DNA of 64,000 bases, taken from Halomonas sp. (GTDB taxonomy: Bacteria > Pseudomonadota > Gammaproteobacteria > Pseudomonadales > Halomonadaceae). Shown piece by piece: positions 12,976-22,561 of the stretch (its first letter is position 1; every line of letters begins with the position of its first letter). Under the pieces are notes generated by a model. The model saw only the letters and a program-made list of their open reading frames with translations, was not told where the DNA came from and did not search any database. The translations under genes were made by a program, and so were the position numbers. The stretch spans positions 1-64,000 of the forward strand of contig NZ_JAJUFQ010000017.1 of assembly GCF_029263665.1 (NCBI RefSeq). Direction: 5' to 3'.

Positions 12976-13246
12976 TTTTTTCTACCCTCTCCGCAGCACT
13001 GCCATCGCGACTTTCATTCAGCTTCCTAGACACAGCGCCAGCACCTGTTCCTTCTGCCCACTCCGACTGGGCGGCGACTTCCCTTTTCAACTGACGGCGT
13101 AACATGCGTCGTACCTGGCGGCTTTCCCGCCACACCAGTAGCAGGCTCAAGCCAAGAAGCCCCAGACTTATGCCCCAGGCACTCCATACATACGGACCAT
13201 GGCGCCCCATGGCAAGGAGCTCAGCCAGTGAGTCGAAAGCCATCAA
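12965..13246 (-). CDS. ccmD: Haem exporter subunit CcmD
   Basis: CcmD is a small membrane protein that helps release holo-CcmE from the CcmABC complex. The family signature is seen at the N-terminus ([13 protein letters not shown]) followed by one membrane segment ([15 protein letters not shown]) and a basic stretch. At 93 residues it is longer than the 69-residue E. coli protein; the extra 30 residues at the C-terminus are hydrophilic and poorly conserved. Confidence 0.9.
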   Translation of the reverse strand: MMAFDSLAELLAMGRHGPYVWSAWGISLGLLGLSLLLVWRESRQVRRMLRRQLKREVAAQSEWAEGTGAGAVSRKLNESRDGSAAERVEKNES

Positions 13247-13983
13247 CCCGCCCTCTCGAACAAGTCTCGCACCCAGCGCTTGTGCCTCTCTCTGCGCAGG
13301 ATCTCGCTACGCAGTCGAGTCAACGTCCAGGCAATGAACAAGACATAAAAGCCCAGCACCATGATCAGCAGCGGCAGCCACATCTCCATCGGCATGGCTG
13401 GGCGTTCAGTGATGGTGAAGCTGGCTGGCTGGTGCAACGTATTCCACCATTCCACCGAGTACTTGATGATGGGAATGTTGATCACTCCGACCATGGTCAG
13501 TACCGATGCGGCCTTGGCTCCACTTTCCAATCGCGGAAAGGCACTGCGGATCAGGATCACACCGCCATACAGGAACAGCAGAATCAGCATCGACGTCAGA
13601 CGGGCATCCCATTGCCACCATGTGCCCCAGGTTGGCTTGCCCCAGATCGAGCCACTCATCAAGGCGATAAAGGTCATCAAGGCTCCCAACGGAGCCATCA
13701 TGGCCGCGGCCATATCAGCCACCTTGATCTTCCATACCATGAAGACCAATCCTGCTGCGGCCATGGCAACGAAGATAGTCTGAGCGAGAAAAGCCGCTGG
13801 CACGTGAATATAGATGATGCGAAAACTGTTGCCTTGCTGATAATCCGCTGGCGCATAAGCCAGGCCCCAGAGGCTGCCAACGATAATCAGCATCAACGCC
13901 ATTGCCCAGCACCAGGGAGATAGACGGCCTGAAATGGCATAACACCAGGGTGGTGAACCTAGCTTGTGCACAAAAGTCCACAT
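13243..13983 (-). CDS. ccmC: Haem exporter subunit CcmC
   Basis: CcmC handles haem delivery to CcmE in the CcmABCD complex. The protein has six membrane segments and the tryptophan-rich motif around [17 protein letters not shown], with the flanking histidine in YIHVPAAF. The ATG at 13983 (246 residues) is preferred because it gives the usual start [13 protein letters not shown] and has AGAGG five bases upstream; an in-frame ATG at 14007 would overlap ccmB by eight bases. Confidence 0.95.
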   Translation of the reverse strand: MWTFVHKLGSPPWCYAISGRLSPWCWAMALMLIIVGSLWGLAYAPADYQQGNSFRIIYIHVPAAFLAQTIFVAMAAAGLVFMVWKIKVADMAAAMMAPLGALMTFIALMSGSIWGKPTWGTWWQWDARLTSMLILLFLYGGVILIRSAFPRLESGAKAASVLTMVGVINIPIIKYSVEWWNTLHQPASFTITERPAMPMEMWLPLLIMVLGFYVLFIAWTLTRLRSEILRRERHKRWVRDLFERAG

Positions 13984-13999
13984 AAGAGCCTCTTGTTGT

Positions 14000-14719
14000 T
14001 TAACCATGAAGACTGATGCGCAGCGAAGCGGCAATGGCGACAGGTGCCAGCATCAGCGCCAGTGCCAGCATCGCTCCAAGAATCGCCAGATGAGATAGCC
14101 ACACCCCGCCTGAGACAGCTGTACCAATAGCACCCGTGCCAAAGATCAGCACCGGCATGAACAAGGGCAACACCAATAAGGCCAGAAGCATACCTCCTCT
14201 GGCCAACCCCACGGTGAGTGCTGCTCCGATAGCCCCGATCAGGCTGATGCAGGCACTTCCCAGAGCCAAGGATGCCATCAAGGCGACGAAACTCCCCTGT
14301 GGCAACGCCATCATCACGCCGAGTAATGGCGCCATCAGTGCCAGCGGCAGCCCCGTAACCAACCAATGCACCAGCACCTTGGCAAGAACCAGAACAGCAA
14401 GCGGATGCGGCGAAAGCAACAGTTGTTCGAGAGTGCCATCGTCATAGTCGCTGCGAAACAGACCATCCAGGGAGAGCAATGCCGATAGCAGCGCAGCAAC
14501 CCACAGCACGCCTGGCGCAATCAGTGACAATCGCTCTGGATCCGGAGAAATCCCCAGAGGAAACAAGGTGATGACCATGGCAAAGAAAACCAGTGGCGTC
14601 AGCACATCGCCTGGCCGCCGAGCCATGACCAGCAGATCACGCCGAGCCGTAGTCAGTAATGCCTGCCATAACCCTTCGCCGTTGGCTTTGACGACATCAA
14701 GCGGACGAAGTTGCATCAT
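14000..14719 (-). CDS. ccmB: Haem exporter permease CcmB
   Basis: CcmB is the membrane part of the CcmAB ABC complex that powers release of haem-loaded CcmE. About six hydrophobic segments are seen, with the family's early [19 protein letters not shown] stretch and [15 protein letters not shown] loop. The start at 14719 is chosen because it overlaps the ccmA stop codon as ATGA; an upstream ATG at 14746 would overlap ccmA by 31 bases. Confidence 0.93.
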   Translation of the reverse strand: MMQLRPLDVVKANGEGLWQALLTTARRDLLVMARRPGDVLTPLVFFAMVITLFPLGISPDPERLSLIAPGVLWVAALLSALLSLDGLFRSDYDDGTLEQLLLSPHPLAVLVLAKVLVHWLVTGLPLALMAPLLGVMMALPQGSFVALMASLALGSACISLIGAIGAALTVGLARGGMLLALLVLPLFMPVLIFGTGAIGTAVSGGVWLSHLAILGAMLALALMLAPVAIAASLRISLHG

Positions 14720-15378
14720 GCTGTCGCTACCCCACCCTGCGTACAAGCCTCCTGATATTGCCCCAGATGGAGGCGCTGCAGGTCAGGAATGTTAGACAAG
14801 GCATGATGCGTCGTCACCAATACGGCGCCTCCTCGATGCGCATGCTCCACCAGGCGTTGCTCGAGAATGGCCACACCGGAGACATCAATGGCAGTGAAGG
14901 GCTCATCCAGTACCCATAGGGCCCGTGGCGATAACTCCAGGCGTGCCAACGCCACCCGACGTTGCTGGCCGGCAGAAAGCTGGCTGCAGGGGATATCCTC
15001 GAAGCCGATCAATCCAACCCTTTCCAGTGCTTGCTCGCAAGCATCCATGGATATCGGCTCTGCTGCCATGGCCTGATACCAACGCAGGTTTTCGAGCGCT
15101 GTCAGGCTCTTCTTGATGGCCGGCGCATGCCCGATATAGAGCAGATTACTCAACAGCTCGGCCCGGGCACGTCGCAGGGGCTTTCCCTGCCACAGTACCT
15201 CACCTTCCATGTCGCTGATCTGACCACACAGGATCTTAAGCAAGGTCGTCTTGCCACTACCGTTGGGGCCTTCTACACGCAGCACCTCGCCACCGGAAAG
15301 TCGCAGGTCCAGACCTTGAAACAGCCAACGCCCATCACGCTCACAGGCGAGTTGTCGGGCTTCCAGACACAGACTCAA
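14716..15378 (-). CDS. ccmA: Haem exporter ATPase CcmA
   Basis: CcmA is the ATPase of the CcmAB complex. Walker A (EGPNGSGKTTLL), the signature (LSAGQQRRVALARL) and Walker B (ALWVLDEPFTAID) are all intact. A TTG at 15378 is taken as start (220 residues): it gives the normal N-terminus (SLCLEARQLACERDG) and has AGAGGG six or seven bases upstream, whereas the ATG at 15426 would add 16 residues with no counterpart in the family and no ribosome site. It is the first gene of the ccm operon. Confidence 0.93.
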   Translation of the reverse strand: MSLCLEARQLACERDGRWLFQGLDLRLSGGEVLRVEGPNGSGKTTLLKILCGQISDMEGEVLWQGKPLRRARAELLSNLLYIGHAPAIKKSLTALENLRWYQAMAAEPISMDACEQALERVGLIGFEDIPCSQLSAGQQRRVALARLELSPRALWVLDEPFTAIDVSGVAILEQRLVEHAHRGGAVLVTTHHALSNIPDLQRLHLGQYQEACTQGGVATA

Positions 15379-15547
15379 AACACACCCTCTCGCAAGCCCC
15401 GAGACGAATATAAAAAGTTTTTCCAAATACGCAATCGACTTTACACGGATTGGTCATACCGAGCTACCCACCACAAGAAGCATAAGCATGAAGATTCATC
15501 GATCAGGCTTGCGCCTTTTTCAGACACTGCTATGCTTCGTCAAAACA

Positions 15548-15563
15548 CTGTATGTATCGACAG
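15548..15563 (+). promoter_or_regulatory. Perfect LexA (SOS) box before the S24 gene
   Basis: The 16-mer CTGTATGTATCGACAG fits the gammaproteobacterial LexA consensus CTGT-N8-ACAG exactly. It ends 27 bp before the ATG of the S24 peptidase gene and lies in the ccmA divergent region. Confidence 0.85.
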
Positions 15564-15590
15564 GTTTTTGCCGCAGGGAGACCAAGCGCC

Positions 15591-16151
15591 ATGACCAATG
15601 CAACAGTCGCAGCAACAAGCACAGCGAAAACAATCAGCGCAGCTGGAACGACCCGTACAGACGAGACAGCCTGTACAACGACAACGCTTTTCCTGGAACG
15701 CCTGCCCAATCTGCCCATTGCCGAAAGCTGGGCCCAGATCGAGGCTAGCGACGATATTGATGGCATGGTGGAGATACCCTTGACCGGGCACGTCTCCGCA
15801 GGATTGCCCATCGAAGCATGCAGCGACGACCGCACACTGCGAGTTCCTTCGCGCATGGTCCGGCGCAATACCTATGCCCTCCAGGTACGCGGAGACTCCA
15901 TGATCGATTGCAATATCTTCGATGGAGATGTGATCATCATCGAACGCCAGGAAAGCGCCGAGAACGGCGAAACTGCTGTTGTGATGATCAATGACCAGGA
16001 GGTCACCCTGAAAAAGCTGTATATCGAAAAGAGTGGCGTGCGTCTACAGCCCGCCAATACCAGCATGCCCCCTATCTACTTGAAGAACAGTGATATTCGC
16101 GTTCTGGGTCTGGTCATGGGCGTGGCCCGACAGGCGGAGATGGCTGCCTGA
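15591..16151 (+). CDS. LexA-like S24 autoprotease without DNA-binding domain
   Basis: The second half (residues about 60-180) is a complete LexA/UmuD-type peptidase: an Ala70-Gly71 cleavage site in GHVSAGLP, the catalytic serine in RGDSM (residue 103), and the catalytic lysine in VTLKKLY (residue 141). Residues 1-40 are a Thr/Ala-rich low-complexity stretch, and no helix-turn-helix is visible, so this is not a normal LexA. The ATG at 15591 is chosen because an earlier in-frame start lies inside the SOS box; AGGGAG lies about 10 bases upstream. The gene is joined to yigZ by a TGATG overlap. A role as an SOS-induced accessory protease or UmuD-like partner is inference. Confidence 0.85.
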   Translation: MTNATVAATSTAKTISAAGTTRTDETACTTTTLFLERLPNLPIAESWAQIEASDDIDGMVEIPLTGHVSAGLPIEACSDDRTLRVPSRMVRRNTYALQVRGDSMIDCNIFDGDVIIIERQESAENGETAVVMINDQEVTLKKLYIEKSGVRLQPANTSMPPIYLKNSDIRVLGLVMGVARQAEMAA

Positions 16152-16771
16152 TGCGATACCCGGTACCGGACCTGGCAGCCGATGCCTGGTTCGAGAGTGA
16201 GATAGAAATTGAACGCAGCCGTTTCATCACCTGGCTAGCCCATGCGCCGGATATTGCCGCTTTTGACCAACTGCTGGCTGAAGCGCGAAAAACGCACCCC
16301 AATGCCTCTCATCATTGCACGGCCTTCATCGCTGGCCCTCCCGGGGAACAGGTGAATATCGGTTTTTCCGATGATGGCGAGCCCGGCGGCACAGCCGGTC
16401 GCCCAATGTTCCAGGCGCTCAGTGGCGATGGCATCGGCCAGGTAGCCGCCGTGGTGACGCGCTATTTTGGAGGGGTCAAGCTTGGCACAGGAGGGTTGGC
16501 TCGGGCCTATACCCAAGCCGTAGTCACTGCCTTGGCTGAAGTGCCCCGTCGGGAAGAGACAGAACGCAAGCCAGTCAGAATTCGTATCGATTTCGCTGGT
16601 GAAGCGGAAACCCGTGACTGGTGCCGGCAGCGTGATATCTGCATTGATGATGCAGACTATGGCGCCGAGGGCGTCGTGCTTACCCTCGGCTGGCCACGGG
16701 ATGATAGCGTCGATCTGACGACCCTGACCTCACGCCTCAAGGGGCGGCTGCAGCTCCAGCCGGATGAGTGA
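16151..16771 (+). CDS. yigZ: YigZ/IMPACT family protein
   Basis: This 206-residue protein has the UPF0029 (IMPACT) N-terminal domain with the family patterns RSRFITWLA, SHHCTAFIAG, DDGEPGGTAGRPMFQAL and VVTRYFGGVKLGTGGLARAY, and the small C-terminal DUF1949-type domain. The exact biochemical role is not settled; eukaryotic IMPACT regulates GCN2. The start overlaps the stop of the S24 protease gene by one base, so it should be SOS-co-expressed. Its 3' end overlaps the convergent acyltransferase gene by 35 bp. Confidence 0.92.
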   Translation: MRYPVPDLAADAWFESEIEIERSRFITWLAHAPDIAAFDQLLAEARKTHPNASHHCTAFIAGPPGEQVNIGFSDDGEPGGTAGRPMFQALSGDGIGQVAAVVTRYFGGVKLGTGGLARAYTQAVVTALAEVPRREETERKPVRIRIDFAGEAETRDWCRQRDICIDDADYGAEGVVLTLGWPRDDSVDLTTLTSRLKGRLQLQPDE

Positions 16772-18578
16772 CGAGCACATCAGCCTGGAGCCTGGCCGTA
16801 TTCGCCTTGGAGGAAGTTTCCTCAACAACCGAATCCTTCCGGAGATTCCGTGCCGGTACGGCGGCAGCATCTCCGATATAGCGAGCCCGCTTTTCCGGTT
16901 TCAGGCGTGCCACATCCACTGCAACCAAACCATCAATGCAGTAACTGAAGCCGGTGTCCACACCAAAGGCATGGAAACGCACACCACCTTCTTCGGCCAC
17001 TTCCACATATTGCTTGTATAGCGCTGGAACCCCGGCTCCCATGGATTGCAGAGCCTCCTTGAGACGTACAAAGTCCTCGCGTCGGCTAGTGCCGACAAAC
17101 AGCCGCTCAGCTTCGTGTCTTCCGGCAGCAGACAACTGGCATGGAGCCTTGGGACGAATGGCGTACTCACCATCTCCATGGTAATGACGGTAGTAGCTGA
17201 CCAACAACTCCTTGGCCAATGGCGGCATATGGTTGGGTATGGTCACAGGGCCGAACAACCAGCGGACCTCGGGGTGCGCACGCAGGTATGCACCAAGCCC
17301 GAGCCACAGGTAATCCAGGCTTCGCCTCCCCCAGTAACGCGGCTGAACGAAGCTGCGTCCCAGCTCCAGCCCGTTGCGCCACTCACTCATCGGCGCCGAT
17401 TCGAGATGGAATATGGTAGCGCTGTACAGCCCTGAAATGCCCTTGGCATCAAGGATTCGCCCGACTTCTCCCAGGCGGTAGGCACCGGCAATCTCCAGGT
17501 CCTTGTCATCCCACAGGATCAGATGGCGATAATGCTCGTCATATTCATCCAGGTCACGCTTGAAGCCCGTGCCCTCGCCTACACGACGAAAGGCAATCTC
17601 GCGCAAACGACCTATCTCACGCATCACCGCAGAATCAGGCTGATAATCAAACAACAGTATCTGCTTGCCATCCGGCGTTGCACCAAGATGTTCGGCACCG
17701 GCCAGTTCCTCGCGCAATTGCTGACGCTTCTCCGGGTGAGCAATACCTGACTCACCGACGAACACCCCCTTCTTGCCCTTGCCCAGGCGATAAACATGCT
17801 TGCGCAACAACTTGAGCTTGGACGGTACACTCAGATCATCGCGATCGAAGCGCTCCAGGGTGATGGAACCACCTACCTTGAGAGCAATCTGGCGGCCCTT
17901 CTGGTGAAACATCTCATTGGGAAGCAACAGAGTGCCCAGCGGTGAATACAGCCAGGCCAGGGAATAGAAAAGGCTGGTATTACGCCCTCCCACATGCACC
18001 GGCACGATGGGGGCATTGGTCTTGCGCGCGGCATGCAGAAAGCCGGACAACCATTTGCCATCCTTGATGCCCGAGGGGCTGGCTCGAGACACCTCGCCAG
18101 CAGGAAAGACAATCACGGCCTGTTCAGCGTCCAGAGCATCCACAATACCCTGCAGGCTCTTGCGAAACCCCCTTCGTGACAAGTTGTCCACCGGCAGCAG
18201 GCGTGAAGCCAGGGGCTCGATCTGCAGTAACAGGTCATTGGCTACGATCTTCACGTCGGGACGCACGTCTGCCACCATGCGCACCAGTGCCAGCCCGTCC
18301 AAGGCACCCAAAGGATGATTGGCAACGATCACTACCCGGCCGGCCACCGGAATATTGTCGCGCTCCTTGGAAGACAGGGTGTAGCCGAAGTTGAGGTGTT
18401 CCAGGACACGGTCAATGAATTCGAGCCCACCAGCACGCTGATGACGGACGAGAAAATCATTGATCTCCTGCTCATGGACCAGGCGTTTGAGCGCCGCGAC
18501 CAGCAGGCCGCGGCACCAGGCGGGCCAGCGTTTGACACTCGGCGCCTTGGCCCGCAGCGCTCCTTCGATATCGATCAT
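16737..18578 (-). CDS. Two-domain acyltransferase, ornithine-lipid type (OlsF-like)
   Basis: The 613-residue protein fuses an N-terminal lysophospholipid acyltransferase-like domain (motif ANHPLGALDG near residues 85-95; PAGEVSR near residue 160) to a C-terminal GNAT-type N-acyltransferase domain like OlsB (ILWDDKDLEIAGAYRLGEVG, LELGRSFVQPRYWG). This layout is that of the bifunctional OlsF enzyme, which makes phosphorus-free ornithine lipids from an amino acid and two acyl groups. The substrate is inferred from domain order only. Residues after about 590 are a low-complexity tail. It is monocistronic and followed upstream by the heptamer array. Confidence 0.8.
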   Translation of the reverse strand: MIDIEGALRAKAPSVKRWPAWCRGLLVAALKRLVHEQEINDFLVRHQRAGGLEFIDRVLEHLNFGYTLSSKERDNIPVAGRVVIVANHPLGALDGLALVRMVADVRPDVKIVANDLLLQIEPLASRLLPVDNLSRRGFRKSLQGIVDALDAEQAVIVFPAGEVSRASPSGIKDGKWLSGFLHAARKTNAPIVPVHVGGRNTSLFYSLAWLYSPLGTLLLPNEMFHQKGRQIALKVGGSITLERFDRDDLSVPSKLKLLRKHVYRLGKGKKGVFVGESGIAHPEKRQQLREELAGAEHLGATPDGKQILLFDYQPDSAVMREIGRLREIAFRRVGEGTGFKRDLDEYDEHYRHLILWDDKDLEIAGAYRLGEVGRILDAKGISGLYSATIFHLESAPMSEWRNGLELGRSFVQPRYWGRRSLDYLWLGLGAYLRAHPEVRWLFGPVTIPNHMPPLAKELLVSYYRHYHGDGEYAIRPKAPCQLSAAGRHEAERLFVGTSRREDFVRLKEALQSMGAGVPALYKQYVEVAEEGGVRFHAFGVDTGFSYCIDGLVAVDVARLKPEKRARYIGDAAAVPARNLRKDSVVEETSSKANTARLQADVLVTHPAGAAAAP

Positions 18579-18673
18579 GCCCCCACCCCCCTGTTTGGCA
18601 ATATGGCCAGACTAGGGCGGGCTCATGACAGTTAGATGGCCAGACCAGGACGGAGAAATGACAGTGCGATGCG

Positions 18674-18755
<82 letters not shown>

Positions 18756-18833
18756 CGAGTGTCGAACTGCGAGTCACGAGCAGTCCAGTGCCGCTCTGTG
18801 GATCATCGACAAGAATGGGGGGCGGGGTTACTT

Positions 18834-18860
18834 GCAGCTTAAAACTTACAGCTTATAGCT
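18834..18860 (-). repeat. Decayed heptamer copies, inverted
   Basis: On the minus strand the sequence reads as degenerate 7-mers (ATAAGCT, GTAAGTT, TTAAGCT). They face the array at 18,674 from about 80 bp away, the same arrangement as at the left end of the window. Confidence 0.55.
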
Positions 18861-18876
18861 CGTTTATAAGCAACCT

Positions 18877-18909
18877 GACCGGCACCCTCCGGAGAGCAGG
18901 GCACCGGTC
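18877..18909 (-). terminator. Hairpin after oadB
   Basis: Read on the minus strand, a 12-bp stem (GACCGGTGCCCT with AGGGTGCCGGTC, two G-U pairs) closes a 9-base loop 15 bp past the oadB stop. No clear T run follows, so it may be a transcript-end hairpin rather than a strict Rho-independent terminator. Confidence 0.5.
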
Positions 18910-18923
18910 ATTACAGGACAAAC

Positions 18924-20246
18924 TTACCCCAGGTACTTGATCATCACTCCTGCAGCTACCGCCGAACCAATGACACCAGCCACATTGGGCCCCATGGCAT
19001 GCATCAACAGGAAGTTATGGGGGTTGGATTCCAGGCCGATCTTGTTCGATACCCGCGCCGCCATTGGTACCGCCGAAACTCCGGCAGAGCCGATCAATGG
19101 ATTGATCGGATGCTTGCTGACAGCATTGAGCAGCTTGGCCATCAGCACACCACTGGCCGTACCGATACCAAAGGCAACGATACCGAGGCCGAGAATCCCC
19201 AGTGTCTCCACTGCCAGGAAACGCTCGGCCATCAGTTTCGAACCGACGGACAGACCGAGAAAAATAGTCACCGTATTAATCAGCGCATTCTGAGCCGTAT
19301 CGGAAAGCCGCTCGACCACACCACATTCACGCATCAGGTTGCCAAAGCAGAACATGCCCAGCAAGGGTGCGGCATCAGGCAAGAACAGCACGACCAGAAT
19401 CAGCAAGACCAGTGGAAACAGAATCTTCTCGACCTTGGAGACCGGGCGCAGCTGGGTCATGACGATTTCACGCTCCTTGGCAGATGTCAGAGCGCGCATG
19501 ATCGGCGGCTGAATCAACGGCACCAGAGCCATGTAGGAGTATGATGCCACCGCGATGGCACCCAGCAGCTCCGGTGCCAGCAAGCTGGACACATAGATTG
19601 ACGTCGGGCCATCCGCACCACCGATAATGCCGATGGCAGCCGCCTGCTTGAGCGAGAAGTCCATCCAGCCCATGCTGGTCAGGACCACTGCACCCAGCAA
19701 GGTCGCAAATATGCCAAACTGAGCCGCAGCACCAAGGAACAGCGTGCGAGGGTTGGCCAGCAAGGGACCGAAATCCGTCATGGCCCCGACGCCCATGAAG
19801 ATCACCAGAGGTGCAATGCCCGATGCAATGGCAACGCTGTAGAACTGATACAGCATGCCATGCGCATACCCCGCATCCATGGCCTGGTCATTGGCAGCGC
19901 GCAGCAAGGCGGGAGAAATATCCGCATGCAATGCTTCGCCTACCGCATGCCGCCAGCTTTCCATATCAGCACCGCCCGGTAGCGCGACTCCCAGAGTCTG
20001 GGCCAACTGCTGAAGCAGCGCTGAATTGCCCAGGTGAGCTGCCTGCTCTGCAGCTGACATGGCAAGCCCCGCCTCGGGGATATTGGCCAGGATGCCGCCA
20101 AACCCGATGGGCACCAGCAATAGCGGCTCGAACCGCTTGGCGATGGCAAGCCACAGCAGCAACAGTCCCACCACAATCATCACCGCCTGGCCGAGACTCA
20201 GGTTATACAGTCCGGAGCCGTACCAGAGTGTCAGAATCTTCTCCAT
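18924..20246 (-). CDS. oadB: Na+-pumping oxaloacetate decarboxylase, beta subunit
   Basis: OadB is the integral membrane subunit that decarboxylates carboxybiotin and moves Na+ outwards. The protein (440 residues from the ATG at 20246) is hydrophobic, with family segments [65 protein letters not shown] and [14 protein letters not shown]. The start is chosen for GAGGG eight bases upstream and the usual N-terminus [18 protein letters not shown] longer in-frame start at 20333 would run into oadA. It follows oadA by 10 bp. Confidence 0.95.
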   Translation of the reverse strand: MEKILTLWYGSGLYNLSLGQAVMIVVGLLLLWLAIAKRFEPLLLVPIGFGGILANIPEAGLAMSAAEQAAHLGNSALLQQLAQTLGVALPGGADMESWRHAVGEALHADISPALLRAANDQAMDAGYAHGMLYQFYSVAIASGIAPLVIFMGVGAMTDFGPLLANPRTLFLGAAAQFGIFATLLGAVVLTSMGWMDFSLKQAAAIGIIGGADGPTSIYVSSLLAPELLGAIAVASYSYMALVPLIQPPIMRALTSAKEREIVMTQLRPVSKVEKILFPLVLLILVVLFLPDAAPLLGMFCFGNLMRECGVVERLSDTAQNALINTVTIFLGLSVGSKLMAERFLAVETLGILGLGIVAFGIGTASGVLMAKLLNAVSKHPINPLIGSAGVSAVPMAARVSNKIGLESNPHNFLLMHAMGPNVAGVIGSAVAAGVMIKYLG

Positions 20247-20256
20247 GAAATGACCC

Positions 20257-22065
20257 TCAAAGTACGACGAGCGTATCGCCGACGGCCACGCTATCGCCCT
20301 CGGATACCTTGACCGCCGACACAGTACCGGCATTGGCCGCCCGAATCTCGGTCTCCATCTTCATGGCTTCAAGGATGATCACCACATCGCCTGCGGCCAC
20401 GCTGTCTCCCGCCGACACATTGACCTTGAAGATGTTGCCTGCCAATGGCGCCGTGATGGCTTCACCTGAAGATGCCGCGGGCGCAGTCGACGCTGCTGGC
20501 TCCGGCGCGACGCTGGCCTCACTGATCTGGGTGATATCGCCACCTTCGCTGACTTCGACCACATAGGCGCTGCCATTGACCTTGACGGTATAGGTCTCGG
20601 GCCCAGCCTCGGACGCCGGTGCACGGGAAGTAGCAGGAACCACTGCCTTATTGCTCTCGCCAGCCTCAGGTGCAGGCTCGAAGGCCTCGGGATTGTCACG
20701 ATGACTCAGGAACTTGAGGCCAATCTGCGGGAACAGGGCGTACGTCAGCACGTCGTCGACTTCCTGCTCACCTTCAGCCAGGCGAATGCCTTCGGCCTTG
20801 GCCTTTTCGCGCAACTCACTGGCCAGCCTGTCCATTTCCGGTGCCAGGTTGTCAGCAGGACGGCAAGTGATCGGCTCGCCGCCTTCCAGCACCCTGCTCT
20901 GCAACTCTGTGTTGAAGGAAGCAGGCGCACAACCGTATTCCCCCTTGAGCAGTGCCTGAACTTCCTTGGAAATGGACTTATAACGCTCGCCCATCATCAC
21001 ATTCATTACCGCCTGGGTGCCGACGATCTGCGATGTCGGTGTGACCAGAGGAATGTAGCCAAGATCCTCACGCACCCGTGGAATCTCTGCCAGCACCTCA
21101 TCCAGCTTGTCGCCTGCCCCTTGCTCCTTGAGCTGGCTCTCCATGTTGGTCAGCATGCCCCCCGGCACCTGAGCCACCAGGATGCGCGAGTCGATGCCCC
21201 TGAGAGAGCCCTCAAAGGCAGCATACTTCTTGCGCACTTCACGAAAATAGGCCGCGATGTCCTCGAGCAGCTCCAGATCCAGGCCAGTATCACGCCCGGT
21301 GCCCTGAAGTATCGCCACCACCGACTCGGTGGGGCTATGCCCATAGGTCATGGACATGGAAGAGATGGCAGTATCGACATTGTCGATGCCGGCTTCGGCA
21401 GCCTTGATAGCCGTCGCGGTGGACATGCCAGTGGTGGCATGACACTGCATGTGGATAGGTATATCAACAGCCTGTTTCAGGCGAGACACCAACTCGAAGG
21501 CATCGTAGGGCTTGAGCAGACCTGCCATGTCCTTGATGCACAGAGAGTCTGCCCCCATGGCAGCGATGCGCTTGCCAAGCTCCACCCACCCTTCCAAGGT
21601 ATGCACTGGGCTCACGGTGTAGGACATGGTGCCTTGTGCATGCCCCCCAACCTTTCGCACAGCCTGAATGGCACGTTCCAGATTGCGCGGGTCGTTCATG
21701 GCATCGAAGACACGGAACACATCCACGCCATTGACCTTGGCTCGCTCGACAAAGCGATCGACCACATCATCCGCATAGTGGCGGTAGCCCAACAGGTTCT
21801 GCCCACGCAGCAGCATCTGTTGGGGTGTATTGGGCATGGCTTCCTTGAGCGCACGAATGCGCTCCCAGGGATCTTCACCCAGATAGCGAATACATGCGTC
21901 GAAAGTGGCTCCGCCCCAGGATTCCAGAGACCAGAAGCCAACCTTGTCCAGCTTTTCGGCGATAGGCAGCATGTCATCTAGACGCATGCGGGTAGCGAAC
22001 AGCGATTGGTGGGCATCGCGAAGGACGACATCAGTGATGCCGAGCGGGCGTTGAGTCTCGCTCAT
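20257..22065 (-). CDS. oadA: Oxaloacetate decarboxylase, alpha subunit
   Basis: OadA transfers the carboxyl group of oxaloacetate to biotin. The 602-residue protein has the carboxyltransferase TIM barrel ([16 protein letters not shown] at the start, metal-site HCHATTGM-like segment [21 protein letters not shown]), a linker rich in Ala and Pro, and a C-terminal biotinyl domain with the biotin-attachment motif [11 protein letters not shown]. Together with oadB and oadG it forms a sodium pump that couples oxaloacetate decarboxylation to a Na+ gradient, which suits a halophile. Confidence 0.96.
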   Translation of the reverse strand: MSETQRPLGITDVVLRDAHQSLFATRMRLDDMLPIAEKLDKVGFWSLESWGGATFDACIRYLGEDPWERIRALKEAMPNTPQQMLLRGQNLLGYRHYADDVVDRFVERAKVNGVDVFRVFDAMNDPRNLERAIQAVRKVGGHAQGTMSYTVSPVHTLEGWVELGKRIAAMGADSLCIKDMAGLLKPYDAFELVSRLKQAVDIPIHMQCHATTGMSTATAIKAAEAGIDNVDTAISSMSMTYGHSPTESVVAILQGTGRDTGLDLELLEDIAAYFREVRKKYAAFEGSLRGIDSRILVAQVPGGMLTNMESQLKEQGAGDKLDEVLAEIPRVREDLGYIPLVTPTSQIVGTQAVMNVMMGERYKSISKEVQALLKGEYGCAPASFNTELQSRVLEGGEPITCRPADNLAPEMDRLASELREKAKAEGIRLAEGEQEVDDVLTYALFPQIGLKFLSHRDNPEAFEPAPEAGESNKAVVPATSRAPASEAGPETYTVKVNGSAYVVEVSEGGDITQISEASVAPEPAASTAPAASSGEAITAPLAGNIFKVNVSAGDSVAAGDVVIILEAMKMETEIRAANAGTVSAVKVSEGDSVAVGDTLVVL

Positions 22066-22177
22066 CGTCGGTTCCTTGAATGTGTTGGAAGTTATCGTTG
22101 AAAGCGTCAGAGAAACCTATGTCCAGGCCATGAGGGCTGCTACAATCGCACGCCCCGTGCAGGCTCGTGGAATCAAC

Positions 22178-22426
22178 CTAGCGACGATGGCGCTGGCGAT
22201 ACTTGTGCACTGCCGCTGAAATCGCGGCGATCAAGGCCTCGTCTTTCTTGCCTGAGACATCAGAAGGTTGGCCGGCTACTGCTGGAAGGCTTGGCTCCGG
22301 CTCAGGGAAGAAGCGCCCGAGAACTCGAGACATCAAGGTAGTGGCAATCACCAGCACCGTAAGAAAAACAAAAACGAAGCCCATTCCGAGCCCCATCAGG
22401 GCAAGACCTTCATTCAGCAACGGCAT
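22178..22426 (-). CDS. oadG: Oxaloacetate decarboxylase, gamma subunit
   Basis: OadG is the small membrane subunit that holds the complex together and binds the zinc. The 82-residue protein has one membrane segment (LALMGLGMGFVFVFLTVLVIATTLM) and a hydrophilic Pro-rich C-terminus ending in basic residues, as usual. It is the first gene of oadGAB. A 112-bp gap separates it from oadA. Confidence 0.9.
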   Translation of the reverse strand: MPLLNEGLALMGLGMGFVFVFLTVLVIATTLMSRVLGRFFPEPEPSLPAVAGQPSDVSGKKDEALIAAISAAVHKYRQRHRR

Positions 22427-22561
22427 TCAGAATCCTCCGGATTAGCGCAAGAAAACTCTTCGAGTTGTCGTAATTTTCGTAAAATTGCCGTATTTATAAC
22501 GAATTCATTGTTATAGCCTGCCACACTCCCGGGCCATGACAATGGCGTAAAGGTAGCAGCT

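Noticed and set aside
15552..15590. Upstream ATG of the S24 protease gene
   Set aside because: It lies inside the SOS box, so it could not be used in a LexA-controlled transcript with a normal leader.
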